Source: an uncultured Lachnospiraceae bacterium (GTDB lineage: Bacteria; Bacillota; Clostridia; Lachnospirales; Lachnospiraceae). Taken from it: 64,000 nt of DNA. The stretch spans positions 1 to 64,000 of the forward strand of contig CANOVJ010000015.1 of the NCBI GenBank assembly GCA_947570615.1, written 5' to 3'. This document shows, in pieces, positions 19,101 to 26,311 of the stretch (positions are counted from its first letter, which is position 1; every line of letters begins with the position of its first letter). Under the pieces are notes generated by a model. The model was not told the DNA's origin. It made no database searches and was given only the letters and a program-made list of their open reading frames with translations. The position numbers were made by a program, and so were the translations under genes.

Positions 19101-20413
19101 TGCAGCAGAGCCTCCAGTCTCTCCTGCTGCTGCCTGTCATACTCTTCTTTTTCCTGAGCCAGCCTGTCTCTTTCTGTCTGGATACTTCTTTTGACCGTAT
19201 CCCGTGTAGCATCTGCATCTGGTGTACTCCCAAGAAATGCGATGACTCTCCCCTGGAGTTCGGCCTCCCAGTTCCGAAACTCCAGAGCAGAATCCAGTGA
19301 ATCCAATTCCGTAATCAAAGCATTTGCTTCGTCAAGTCTTTCCTGCTGGGGATATTCCGGAATCGATAGATTTCCCCCCAATCCGCCCTCCAGCTGCTTC
19401 TCCGCCTCGCTGAGCATCATCTTCATCTGCTCGATCTCCAGCGTGATATGTATCTTTGCCGCCTCCGCGTCCGCCTTGGCGGTCAGAAGCTTTGTCTCCG
19501 TCTCCGCCAGCGTTCTGGTCGCCTCGTCCCTTTTGCTGGCGAGCTCGCTTTTCCCCTCCTCCAGCTTCGCCTTATTCTCGGCGATCTGTGCCTGCTTATC
19601 GTCCAGCTCCTTTTTGCCGTCCTCGATCTCCTTCTTTCCGTCCTCAATCTCTACCCTGGAATCCTCCAGCTCCTGCCGCTTCTCGGCCAGCTCTTTTTTG
19701 GAGTCCTCCAGCTCCTTTCGGGCGTCGTTTATCTCCGCCTGCCCGTCGTAGACCTCCTCTCTGCTCTCGTCCAACTCCTCCCGGGCCTCGTCGATCTCCA
19801 CATCGATGGAACCGAAAACCTGTTTATTGATCAGATCCACCTTTTCCTGCCGGATGATCACATTGACGCTCTCCTCCAGAAGACCGGTGGCGCTGGCGCT
19901 GGCCACGCCCTCGATGCTCTCCAGCTCCGGGATGATGGTGTTTTCCGTCATGAGGGTGATCTGGGAGGAGTCCATATTATTGCCGCCCACCGCCGCAATC
20001 ATGACCGGGAGCATGTCGGGATTCAGCTTCATGATGATGGGATTGCTTATGGAATCGTCCCAGTAGCTCTTAATCTGATCCAGATTTTCCCGGATCTCCA
20101 GAGACACCGCGTTCATGTCCGCGGACTGGGAAAACTCCAGCACCACCATGGAATAGTTTTCGCTGGAAACAGAGCTGATGCTCTCGATGTTGCTCACCGT
20201 CGCCATGGAGGCTTCCACCGGCTTGGTAACCACCGCCTCCACCGTCTCCGGGCTGGCCCCAGGATACCCGGTCATGACGATCACATAGGGCAGACTGATG
20301 CCGGGCAGAAGGTCTGTGGTCATTTTCATAAAGGAGACCACCCCCAGCACAATCACAAGCACCACCGCCACCAGCACGGTATATGGCTTCTTCACGCTGA
20401 ATTTTGATAACAT
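16106..20413 (-). CDS. RND-family efflux transporter with a long coiled-coil insert
   Basis: 1435 residues, several hundred more than the usual 1020-1060. The architecture is RND: TM1 at about 12-30, porter subdomain with GYPGASPETVEAVVTKPVE, a central helix bundle (GALAIL-type helices near 730-900 with LALGIGMLVDNSIVVIENIYR), second porter half, and a C-terminal bundle (VMLSGIIVNNGIVLVDYTNQLR). The extra material is at about 205-585: a Glu/Lys/Asp-rich heptad-like region (205-340), a short Pro/Gly-containing stretch (341-400), and a Gln-rich second coil (401-585), suggesting an antiparallel hairpin pointing outward. No membrane-fusion protein or outer-membrane factor is adjacent, as expected for a Gram-positive. 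First gene of an operon with a TetR regulator. Confidence 0.9.
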   Translation of the reverse strand: MLSKFSVKKPYTVLVAVVLVIVLGVVSFMKMTTDLLPGISLPYVIVMTGYPGASPETVEAVVTKPVEASMATVSNIESISSVSSENYSMVVLEFSQSADMNAVSLEIRENLDQIKSYWDDSISNPIIMKLNPDMLPVMIAAVGGNNMDSSQITLMTENTIIPELESIEGVASASATGLLEESVNVIIRQEKVDLINKQVFGSIDVEIDEAREELDESREEVYDGQAEINDARKELEDSKKELAEKRQELEDSRVEIEDGKKEIEDGKKELDDKQAQIAENKAKLEEGKSELASKRDEATRTLAETETKLLTAKADAEAAKIHITLEIEQMKMMLSEAEKQLEGGLGGNLSIPEYPQQERLDEANALITELDSLDSALEFRNWEAELQGRVIAFLGSTPDADATRDTVKRSIQTERDRLAQEKEEYDRQQQERLEALLQQQQQLIAALQPTIAQYKASIAQMESRLSELDGQISQLDEGLNQLYQGNITAATELSNAQTTVSLGELQLNLAETQIDAGRSQLDAAKEQLEAAEEQLRTGAEQLDAGEDQIKDGEKQLNETAEQLADALQQIMDGEEQLEESRLDAYDKADMHSILTVETVEKLLMAQNFSMPAGYVTENGISYLIRVGDKPESIEELKKMPLMNLEMDGVDVITLGDVADVFMTDNSADIYANVNGAPGIMVTLQKQTGYSTGDVSDRILEKFDELREENEDLMLITLMDQGIYIDLVMDSILNNILFGAVLAILILIVFLKDLRPTAVIAFSIPISLVTAIVCMYFSGVTLNVISLSGLALGIGMLVDNSIVVIENIYRLRKEGYTAREAAIHGAGEVAGAIMASTLTTVCVFLPIVFTEGITRQLFVDMGLTIAYSLLASLVIALTVVPAMAAGALVKTRESSESRFFTKLTGIYAKGLELALKWKPLVLLLVVALLGLSAWASYSKGTAFMPDMDSTQFNMSITLPKDTPLQKTAQVTDQVVERLMAREDVSDVGAMTTSSSMSMLTGGGNTATNATTLYLAMREDKEKSNEAIADEIMENLADICEENQAEIVIDTSSMDMSAMGGSGITVQVRGRDLDRMQEIALDVAAIVESVEGTENVSDGLEESTGELRVVVDRDKAIEHGMTVAEIFAQVSEKLAESASATTLETADNEFGVFVKHGTDIALTRELVKDVVLERTRQDGTKEKIPLNQVADFENTISPNSVNRVDQNRYIAVSAEIADGYNVGLVSDALERELKGYRTPTGYSLVMSGENEMITDAMEQLYLMLILALIFMYLIMVAQFQSLLSPFIIMFTIPLAFTGGFLGLVVSGSELSVIALIGFVMLSGIIVNNGIVLVDYTNQLRSEGMGKRQALLTAGKTRMRPVLMTALTTILALCTMVFSHDMGSEMGRPMAIVTIGGLTYGTLLTLIVIPCIYDIFTREKRSGEIQADGIQTGQGEED

Positions 20414-20459
20414 ATGTATTTACATCCTCTCTTTTTGTGATTTTCCATCCGTCGTTTCC

Positions 20460-20479
20460 GGCCGACCAGTCGGTCGGCC
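20460..20479 (-). promoter_or_regulatory. TetR-type operator ahead of the RND operon
   Basis: Perfect 8-bp arms GGCCGACC and GGTCGGCC around a 4-bp centre, GACT on the RND strand. The core resembles the CGACTGGTCG type of site bound by many Gram-positive TetR proteins. It begins about 6 bp after the predicted transcription start of the RND operon, so a bound repressor would block the polymerase. Confidence 0.75.
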
Positions 20480-20491
20480 AGGGTCAAAAAA

Positions 20492-20526
20492 AGTATATTG
20501 ACAATCTTACAGCCTGTCAATATACT
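20492..20526. promoter_or_regulatory. Symmetrical promoter of the RND operon, also a terminator-like hairpin
   Basis: Perfect 12-bp inverted repeat (AGTATATTGACA / TGTCAATATACT, 11-nt centre). On the minus strand it gives TTGACA (20515-20520), 17 bp, TATACT (20492-20497): a near-consensus promoter for the RND gene. By symmetry the plus strand also has TTGACA (20498-20503), 17 bp, TATACT (20521-20526), directed against the end of sigH. For RNA coming from sigH the same repeat folds as a hairpin followed by six to seven U, a plausible terminator. Confidence 0.8.
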
Positions 20527-20566
20527 CCAAAAATATTTAACTTTATTTTTATACTTTTTTCAAATT

Positions 20567-21199
20567 TCAACTCTGTCCGGGAATCGCCCGTTTCAGCTTG
20601 GCCTTGATTCGCTGCAGGGCGTTGTCGGTGGACTTGTCGTCCCTCCCCAGCACCCTGGCGATCTGGCTGTAGGTCATTCCCGTGAGATGAAGGTCCAGCA
20701 CCTGCTTCTCAAAGCTGCTCAGCTCCCTCTCGATCACCTTCTCCAGAAGCTCCACGTTTTCCCGGTCGATGAGAAGCTCCTCGGGATTTTTTTCAAACTG
20801 AGAGGCCACGCTGTCAATCAGCTCCCATTCCTCCCCCCGGTCACTGCCGTCGTTCTCCGCGCTCCCCGCATAAAGCGATATATACGTGTTCAGGGGGGCG
20901 TGCTTCTGCCGGCCCGCCGCCTGAACCGCCGTGTACATCTGCCTTGAGACGCACAGATCCGCAAAGGTAAAAAAGCTGGCGTCCCGTCCCGTATCATAAT
21001 CCCGGATCGCCTTAAAAAGTCCGATCATCCCCTCCTGGATCAGATCCTCCCGGTCGGCCCCCAGGATATACATGCTCCTGGCCTTGCTGCGCACCAGATT
21101 TTTGTACTTCTCCATAATATAATCCGTGATGGCGCTCTCCCCGTCCCGCAGGCGGACAATCAGCTCCTCGTCATCGTATCTCTCATAGTCCCTGCTCAT
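20567..21199 (-). CDS. sigH: RNA polymerase sporulation sigma factor SigH
   Basis: 210 residues from the ATG at 21199 behind AGAAAGG; the frame extends 13 codons further without a better start. Region 2 contains DREDLIQEGMIGLFKAIRDYD and the -10 recognition helix FTFADLCVSRQMYTAVQ; region 4 has MTYSQIARVLGRDDKSTDNALQRIK. This is the Spo0H class, which directs the first sporulation and stationary-phase transcription. In Clostridia it normally sits directly behind rlmB; here an SGNH gene and a small divergent gene lie between. Two palindromes lie upstream (21269-21307). Confidence 0.95.
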   Translation of the reverse strand: MSRDYERYDDEELIVRLRDGESAITDYIMEKYKNLVRSKARSMYILGADREDLIQEGMIGLFKAIRDYDTGRDASFFTFADLCVSRQMYTAVQAAGRQKHAPLNTYISLYAGSAENDGSDRGEEWELIDSVASQFEKNPEELLIDRENVELLEKVIERELSSFEKQVLDLHLTGMTYSQIARVLGRDDKSTDNALQRIKAKLKRAIPGQS

Positions 21200-21268
21200 A
21201 AACCATACCTTTCTCTCAGCCTGCAAGCTTTGGGCCAACGCTGAAAGCGTCCCGGCACAATATTTGCA

Positions 21269-21286
21269 AAACGAACAGGTTCGTTT
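21269..21286. promoter_or_regulatory. 18-bp palindrome upstream of sigH
   Basis: AAACGAAC, AG, GTTCGTTT: perfect 8-bp arms with a 2-bp centre, about 70 bp ahead of the sigH start. It looks like a repressor site. The GAAC/GTTC halves are 2 bp apart, not 4 as in the Gram-positive LexA box, so I do not call it an SOS site. Confidence 0.55.
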
Positions 21287-21307
21287 GTGAAAAATAAATT
21301 TTTCACA
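21286..21307. promoter_or_regulatory. 22-bp palindrome between sigH and a divergent gene
   Basis: TGTGAAAAA, TAAA, TTTTTCACA: perfect 9-bp arms directly joined to the previous palindrome. It could be an operator or part of the sigH leader. Confidence 0.5.
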
Positions 21308-21353
21308 GTATCCCCCCTGCTTTTTCCGGTAAAGCGTTATTCCCTGCCCACAG

Positions 21354-21382
21354 TTGCACCCGATCTCCTTCTGTGCTATATT
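21354..21382 (+). promoter_or_regulatory. Promoter of the small secreted protein gene
   Basis: TTGCAC (21354-21359) and TATATT (21377-21382) with exactly 17-bp spacing, 27 bp before the start codon and just ahead of the AAAGGAG site. Confidence 0.6.
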
Positions 21383-21409
21383 ATTTCTATAGAAAGGAGT
21401 ATGATAATC

Positions 21410-21709
21410 ATGCGTATCAGAAGAGCACTTATGGCAGGATGTATGGGCCTGATGTTATCAGGTCTTATGGTCGTTCCGGTTTCCGCCCACGGCCATCACC
21501 GTCAGAGCACGCGCCAGGTGACGCAGGAGGATACCTACTATCCTGTCTGCACAGTGGAGGACTGCGAGGAGACAGGATGCCATCTTCATGACGGCGAGTA
21601 TTACTGCGGTTATGATCACGACGGCGGTTACTGCGACGGCACATGCAGACCCGCTGCCCGTTCCGCCTCCAGAGGCGGCCACCACGGCAGAATACGTGGA
21701 TGCCATTAA
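21410..21709 (+). CDS. Small secreted His/Cys-rich protein
   Basis: 99 residues from the ATG at 21410, ten bases after AAAGGAG. Signal peptide with hydrophobic core LMAGCMGLMLSGLMVV and a probable cut after VSA. The mature part begins HGHHR and then carries seven Cys and many His and Asp in a compact pattern (VCTVEDCEETGC, YYCGYDHDGGYCDGTC). The composition suggests metal binding or a small disulfide fold outside the cell. I recognise no named family. It is divergent from sigH with its own promoter and a strong pair of 3' hairpins. Confidence 0.75.
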   Translation: MRIRRALMAGCMGLMLSGLMVVPVSAHGHHRQSTRQVTQEDTYYPVCTVEDCEETGCHLHDGEYYCGYDHDGGYCDGTCRPAARSASRGGHHGRIRGCH

Positions 21710-21716
21710 GTCACAG

Positions 21717-21773
21717 CATCGGAAAGGTTCCGATGACCGGGGCCGGGCGGGGAATACCCGCCCGGCTCTGTTT
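21717..21773 (+). terminator. Double-hairpin terminator of the small secreted protein gene
   Basis: Two adjacent perfect hairpins: CATCGGAA/TTCCGATG (21717-21735) and GCCGGGCGGG/CCCGCCCGGC (21742-21766), followed by TCTGTTT. The second is a very stable GC stem. Only a weak T run follows. Confidence 0.65.
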
Positions 21774-21825
21774 GCAGCAGGCCCGTCAGGCATGGCAGTT
21801 TGTTCCCCTCTTTTCCAGACGCTCT

Positions 21826-23487
21826 CTACATTTCCGCTTCTTCCTGCGTCCTTCCCTGCCCTTCATACATGCGGATCAGCTCCGCCGCGAAATGCTCTGC
21901 CAGCAGGGTATAACCCTCGGCGTTACAGTGTACCCCGTCGGGCATATAATTGTAGATCACGGCGGCGTCATGGGTATCCAGCAGATTGGAATTATAAAGA
22001 TCGATCACCGGAATCCCGTACTCCGCTGCCAGCTCCTTCATGGCGTTTACAAGGACGCTCTGCGGCAGGAGGTAATCTCTTTCCTTCTTTAAAATATCAT
22101 GGAGCACGTTGGGAAGGGGCGTGACAAGCACCGTCTGCGCCTGCGGATAATTTTCCGACAGCCCCCGCAGCAGCTCGTCCAGATCGCCGATAAAGGTGCG
22201 GGGCTTTCGCTCCTGCATGGAGCCCAGCTCCTCCTGATTCATACAGAACCCGTCGTTGGTGCCGCCCATCACAAGAATCAGATCCGTATCCTGCGGGATT
22301 TCCCTGTATCTGTCCACAAAGGCCTGATCCCAGTAACGCCCGATGGAGGAGCCGCCGATCCCCAGATTGGTGACCTTTTCCGCCCCCAGAAGCTCTCCCA
22401 GCCTGGCAGGGTAGGAATACTGTCTGTAGTTTTCAAGGCTGCTCAGATTCGCCGCTTCCGTGATACTGTCCCCCAGACAGGCGATAGACAGATCCGAAAA
22501 ATCCACCTTGCTTTCGGCTATCACCGCCCGGTCAAGCCGGTTCTGCCTTTGGGTCTCCATATAGGAGCCCCGGATTCTACGCCGCTCTGAGAGGGTCAGC
22601 CCGATTTCATTGTCGGAGACGCTATCCTGCGCCATCCCCTGCGTGGCGTTTCCGGAAGGCGCGTAAAGGCCATTTCCGGAGACGATCTGAAATCCTCCTT
22701 CCGGGAATTCCTCAATCTGATCCGCCGGCATCCACACGCCCCCCGGATAGTTCTCCCGGCCGTTGCCAGGCGTCCAGCTTCCATCCGGGAAAAACCACAC
22801 GCCCCCCGGGAGCCTGACCTCATTGCCGGAGACCTGCGCCTGCTGCCTTTGGTCAGATTCCGCAGAGTTCCCGGAGACCTCCCCCCAGGCATTTCCGGAG
22901 ACGTCACTCCACACATTTCCGGAGACGTCACTCCACACATTCCCGGAGACGTCACTCCACACATTCCCGGAGACGTCACTCCACACATTCCCGGACACAT
23001 CCTTCCACACATTTTCCCCGACGTCCCACCAGTATCCGCCGCCGGAAAGACCGTTTCCGGAAATATCTGCTGCGCCGCCGGAGGCATCCGCTACCGCCGG
23101 AAAGCCGCCGTTCATCCCGTCGCTGGCGCTTCCCTCCCCGGGACTGTCCTCTCCCTCCTGCAGATCAGCGCCGTCCTCCTCCGGAAGAAATTCCGCTGAG
23201 GATTCCCCGTCCCAGGCCTGTCCGTTTTGGATAAAATCCGCCATGTCGTCGAAATATTCTCTGTGCTGCGCCAGATAGTCCTCCAGGGCCTGCGGATCCC
23301 GGGCAAGCTGGCTGATGGTCATCTCAATGCTGGCAACGTCCGCATAAGCCTGCTCATATCTGGCCTGGCGCTGCGCCTCCCATCTCTGATCCTCCAGACG
23401 CTTTATCCCCCTGTCCACCCCCACTGCGGCAAGCATGATCGCTCCCATGGCGATGAACATCAATAAAACCTTATTTACCTTTCCCAT
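21826..23487 (-). CDS. Membrane-anchored SGNH/GDSL hydrolase with VSGN repeats
   Basis: 553 residues from the ATG at 23487 (GGGAG ahead); an ATG four codons upstream lacks a ribosome site. A single N-terminal membrane anchor (about 5-24), a helical stretch (27-90), an acidic Gly/Ser linker, then repeats rich in VSGN (about 140-275) and a C-terminal SGNH esterase domain. Catalytic blocks are clear: CLGDSITEA (Ser), GIGGSSIG, VMGGTNDGF (Asn) and DGVHCNAEGY (Asp/His). Such domains remove acetyl or acyl groups from cell-surface polymers. The gene lies between rlmB and sigH, a junction that is normally tight, so it looks inserted. Substrate unknown. Confidence 0.85.
   Translation of the reverse strand: MGKVNKVLLMFIAMGAIMLAAVGVDRGIKRLEDQRWEAQRQARYEQAYADVASIEMTISQLARDPQALEDYLAQHREYFDDMADFIQNGQAWDGESSAEFLPEEDGADLQEGEDSPGEGSASDGMNGGFPAVADASGGAADISGNGLSGGGYWWDVGENVWKDVSGNVWSDVSGNVWSDVSGNVWSDVSGNVWSDVSGNAWGEVSGNSAESDQRQQAQVSGNEVRLPGGVWFFPDGSWTPGNGRENYPGGVWMPADQIEEFPEGGFQIVSGNGLYAPSGNATQGMAQDSVSDNEIGLTLSERRRIRGSYMETQRQNRLDRAVIAESKVDFSDLSIACLGDSITEAANLSSLENYRQYSYPARLGELLGAEKVTNLGIGGSSIGRYWDQAFVDRYREIPQDTDLILVMGGTNDGFCMNQEELGSMQERKPRTFIGDLDELLRGLSENYPQAQTVLVTPLPNVLHDILKKERDYLLPQSVLVNAMKELAAEYGIPVIDLYNSNLLDTHDAAVIYNYMPDGVHCNAEGYTLLAEHFAAELIRMYEGQGRTQEEAEM
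22867..23013 (-). repeat. 24-bp tandem repeat coding for VWSDVSGN
   Basis: Six 24-bp units in the SGNH gene; the central four are almost identical at the DNA level, the outer ones have diverged (VWKDVSGN, AWGEVSGN). Each encodes an 8-residue VWSDVSGN unit. Near identity suggests recent expansion and variable copy number. Scattered single SGN motifs continue on both sides. Confidence 0.9.
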
Positions 23488-23570
23488 ATCTGCTCCCATT
23501 CACACAGAATACGTTTCCGAAAAATGATCCCTCAAAATTCCCCGCCGCGGACACGCCTTTCCCCAAAGCC

Positions 23571-24362
23571 TCAGATCCCCGTCAGTCTCTGACGGACGAT
23601 CTCATAGGCCAGCACACCGGCAGCCACGGAGGCGTTCAGGGAATCGATGTCCCCCTTCATGGGAATGGCGGCGGTCATATCGCATTTTTCCCTGACCAGA
23701 CGTCCCACACCCTCCCCCTCGCTTCCGATCACCAACCCTATGGGGCCCTTCAGGTTCAGATCATACATCCTGGTTCCGCTCATATCCGCGCACACAAACC
23801 AGAGCCCCTTTTCCTTCAGCTCCTCGATGGTTCTGCCAAGGTTGGTGACCCTGGCCACCGGCGTGTAATTCAGCGCCCCGGCGGAGGCTCTTGCCACCGC
23901 AGCCGTGAGCCCCACCGCACGGTTTCTGGGAATGATCACCCCGTGAGCCCCCGCCAGGTTAGCGGTGCGGATGACAGCCCCCAGATTGTGGGGATCCTCG
24001 ATATTATCCAGAAGAAAAAGAAAGGGGGGCTCTCCCTTTTCCTGCGCCGTCCGCAGCATGTCCTCCACGGATCCATACTCATAAGCTGCCGCCAGGGCGA
24101 TCACTCCCTGATGCCGTCCGGTCGCCGAGAGCTGATCCAGCCGCTGTCTGGACACATATTTAACGACGGCCTCCCGCTTTGCGGCCTCCCGCCTGATGGT
24201 CATCATGGGGCCGTCCTGTACCCCGTCCTGGATATAAAGGCGCTCTATGGGCCTGCCCGAGCGAAGAGCCTCGATGACGGCGTTTCTTCCCTCCACCACA
24301 GATTCAGATTCCGGGATTTCGGAGGACGGTTCCTGCTCCACCTTATACTTTTTTCTGTCCAT
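23571..24362 (-). CDS. rlmB: 23S rRNA (guanosine-2'-O-)-methyltransferase RlmB (TrmH/SpoU family)
   Basis: 263 residues from the ATG at 24362 behind AGGAAAGG, overlapping the end of mrnC by 20 bp. Methylates a conserved guanosine of 23S rRNA using SAM. The N-terminal RNA-binding domain begins VVEGRNAVIEAL; the knotted catalytic domain shows motif 1 DNIEDPHNLGAVIRTA, motif 2 IGSEGEGVGRLV and motif 3 SLNASVAAGVLAYE. Usual neighbour of mrnC, cysS and sigH in Clostridia. Confidence 0.94.
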   Translation of the reverse strand: MDRKKYKVEQEPSSEIPESESVVEGRNAVIEALRSGRPIERLYIQDGVQDGPMMTIRREAAKREAVVKYVSRQRLDQLSATGRHQGVIALAAAYEYGSVEDMLRTAQEKGEPPFLFLLDNIEDPHNLGAVIRTANLAGAHGVIIPRNRAVGLTAAVARASAGALNYTPVARVTNLGRTIEELKEKGLWFVCADMSGTRMYDLNLKGPIGLVIGSEGEGVGRLVREKCDMTAAIPMKGDIDSLNASVAAGVLAYEIVRQRLTGI

Positions 24363-24807
24363 TGTCCTTTCCTTTCTCATCTGTCCGCGCAAGACCTGTC
24401 TGAATCAGCCACAGCGCACGCTCCATCTGATCCGTCAGGTACAGATAACCCACCAGGGCCTCCAGGCCGGTGGCCTTTTCGTACTCTTTCGCAGTCGCGT
24501 TTTTGGCTGTGCTGTAAGACCTGGCATTCCTTCCTCTTTTATACACGGCAAGCTCCTCGTCGGAGAACTCGTCCACCAGCGCCTGCGCAAGAACTGCCTG
24601 GGCGGGCGCTTTTACATAACGGATGGTCTGATGATGCAGCCTGTTTACCGGGCAGTTTCCCCTCTGTACCACCGCCGTGCGGAAGATCAGGTCGTAGACC
24701 GCGTCCCCGATATAGGCAAGGGTAAGAGGTGAATATGTCCTGATATCCACCTCTTTCAATCCAAAGCTCTGTTTAATCTCTGTCAGAAGACTTATGCTCT
24801 TTTCCAT
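24343..24807 (-). CDS. mrnC: Mini-ribonuclease III
   Basis: 154 residues, a catalytic RNase III domain without the double-stranded RNA-binding domain, which matures 23S rRNA in Bacillus. The catalytic strip is LAYIGDAVYDLIFRT; a second acidic helix is in ATGLEALVGYLYLT. The start overlaps the end of cysS by 16 bp and the end overlaps rlmB, so translation of the three genes is tightly linked. Confidence 0.93.
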   Translation of the reverse strand: MEKSISLLTEIKQSFGLKEVDIRTYSPLTLAYIGDAVYDLIFRTAVVQRGNCPVNRLHHQTIRYVKAPAQAVLAQALVDEFSDEELAVYKRGRNARSYSTAKNATAKEYEKATGLEALVGYLYLTDQMERALWLIQTGLARTDEKGKDNGQKKV

Positions 24808-26201
24808 TTGACCCCTTCTCGGGTATCCTCAAGGATAATCCCCTTTTCCAACAGCTCGTTTCTGATCTGGTCGGCCCTGGCGAAATCCTTCGCCTTCCTG
24901 GCCGCCTGCCGCTGTGCGATCAGCGCCTCGATGTCCCCGTCCAGAAGCTCCGGCTTTTTCTCCACGATCAGTCCGCAGATATCGCAGAGGGTGAGAATCT
25001 CTTTTTTAAGCTCCCCCAGGAATTCCCTGCTGCATTCGGTCCGGGCGTGGGTGTTGGAGAATTTTACCAGCTCAAAGATGGCCGCCAGCGCGTCCGCCGT
25101 GTTAAAATCATCCTCCATGGCCTCCTCAAATTTAGCCCGATACCCCCTGGCCTGCGCCAGAAGCTCCCGCTCTTTTTCTACTATTATATCATCCTGTGCA
25201 TTTTCCAGCAAATAATTCAGATTTCCCACGCCGTTGACGATCCGCTCATACCCGTTTCCTGCCGCCTCCATGAGCTCTTCGCTGAAATTTAAGGGGCTTC
25301 TGTAATGGGCGGAGAGCATGAAAAAGCGCAGCACCTGCAAATCATACTTTTCGCTCACGTCCCTCACCGTAAAGAAATTGCCCGCGGACTTGGACATTTT
25401 GTGGTTGTTGATGTTTAGGAAAGCGTTGTGCATCCAGTATCTGGCAAAGGGCTTTCCGTTGGCCGCCTCAGACTGGGCGATCTCATTCTCATGGTGAGGG
25501 AACACCAGATCCTCGCCTCCCGCGTGGATGTCGATCTCATCTCCCAGGTACTTTTTACTCATCACCGAGCACTCGATATGCCAGCCCGGACGCCCCTGGC
25601 ACCATTCGGACTCCCAGTAGGGCTCTCCCTCCTTTTTGGGCTTCCAGAGTACAAAGTCCAGGGGATCCTCCTTCTGATCCTCCCCTGTCACCAAAAGGGA
25701 GCGGTTCCCCCCCTGTAAATCGTCGATATTTTTGTGGGAAAGCTTGCCGTAGCCCTTAAAGCTTCTGGTGCGGAAATACACGGTTCCGTCCTTCGCCCGG
25801 TAGGCATGCCCTTTTTCAATCAGCGTGCCGATCATCTCAAGCATCCCCTCGATCTCCCTGGTCGCCTGGGGATGGGTGGTAGCCGGCCTTACGTTCATGG
25901 CCTCCATGTCCTTTTTGCACTCGGCAATGTATCGCTCGGAGATCACGGAGGAGTCCACTCCCTCCTCCATGGCCTTTTTAATGATCTTATCGTCCACATC
26001 CGTGAAATTGGAAACATAGTTGACCTCATAGCCCTTATATTCCATATAGCGGCGCACCGTGTCAAAGATGATCATGGGTCTGGCGTTTCCGATGTGAATC
26101 AGGTTGTACACGGTGGGGCCGCATACGTACATTCTGACCTTTCCCTCCTGCAAAGGGACAAATTCTTCTTTTCTTCCTGAGAGTGTGTTGTAGATTTTCA
26201 T
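24792..26201 (-). CDS. cysS: Cysteinyl-tRNA synthetase
   Basis: 469 residues from the ATG at 26201 with an ideal AAGGAGG. The frame is open for 48 codons further but these are the palindrome array. Class I synthetase: zinc Cys in [14 protein letters not shown] box as HIGN, second zinc ligands in WHIECSVMS and [20 protein letters not shown] in HKMSKSAGN. The C-terminal anticodon-binding region ends GVKWKRA. Controlled with cysE by the upstream T-box. Confidence 0.97.
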   Translation of the reverse strand: MKIYNTLSGRKEEFVPLQEGKVRMYVCGPTVYNLIHIGNARPMIIFDTVRRYMEYKGYEVNYVSNFTDVDDKIIKKAMEEGVDSSVISERYIAECKKDMEAMNVRPATTHPQATREIEGMLEMIGTLIEKGHAYRAKDGTVYFRTRSFKGYGKLSHKNIDDLQGGNRSLLVTGEDQKEDPLDFVLWKPKKEGEPYWESEWCQGRPGWHIECSVMSKKYLGDEIDIHAGGEDLVFPHHENEIAQSEAANGKPFARYWMHNAFLNINNHKMSKSAGNFFTVRDVSEKYDLQVLRFFMLSAHYRSPLNFSEELMEAAGNGYERIVNGVGNLNYLLENAQDDIIVEKERELLAQARGYRAKFEEAMEDDFNTADALAAIFELVKFSNTHARTECSREFLGELKKEILTLCDICGLIVEKKPELLDGDIEALIAQRQAARKAKDFARADQIRNELLEKGIILEDTREGVKWKRA

Positions 26202-26219
26202 GGTAAACCTCCTTCGTTT

Positions 26220-26311
26220 TTCACAAGTGCAATATTCACTTGTGAATTTTTCACCTGTGAAATTTTCATTTATAAGATTTCTCACCTGTGAGAATTTTTC
26301 ATTTATGAAAA
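26220..26311. repeat. Array of six small palindromes with a 15-bp period between cysE and cysS
   Basis: Successive palindromes, each TTCAC or TTCAT, two bases, then the complement: 26220-26231 (imperfect), TTCACTTGTGAA 26235-26246, TTCACCTGTGAA 26250-26261, 26265-26276 (imperfect), TTCTCACCTGTGAGAA 26279-26294, and TTTTCATTTATGAAAA 26296-26311. Their centres are spaced 15, 15, 15, 16 and 17 bp. The array fills the gap between the cysE stop and the cysS ribosome site and overlaps the last four codons of cysE. Confidence 0.85.

Noticed and set aside
21269-21286. LexA/SOS box
   Set aside because: The GAAC and GTTC halves are separated by 2 bp, not the 4 bp of the Gram-positive consensus, and no SOS gene is adjacent.
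22867-23013. CRISPR array
   Set aside because: The 24-bp units are directly adjacent, have no spacers and keep the reading frame of the SGNH gene.
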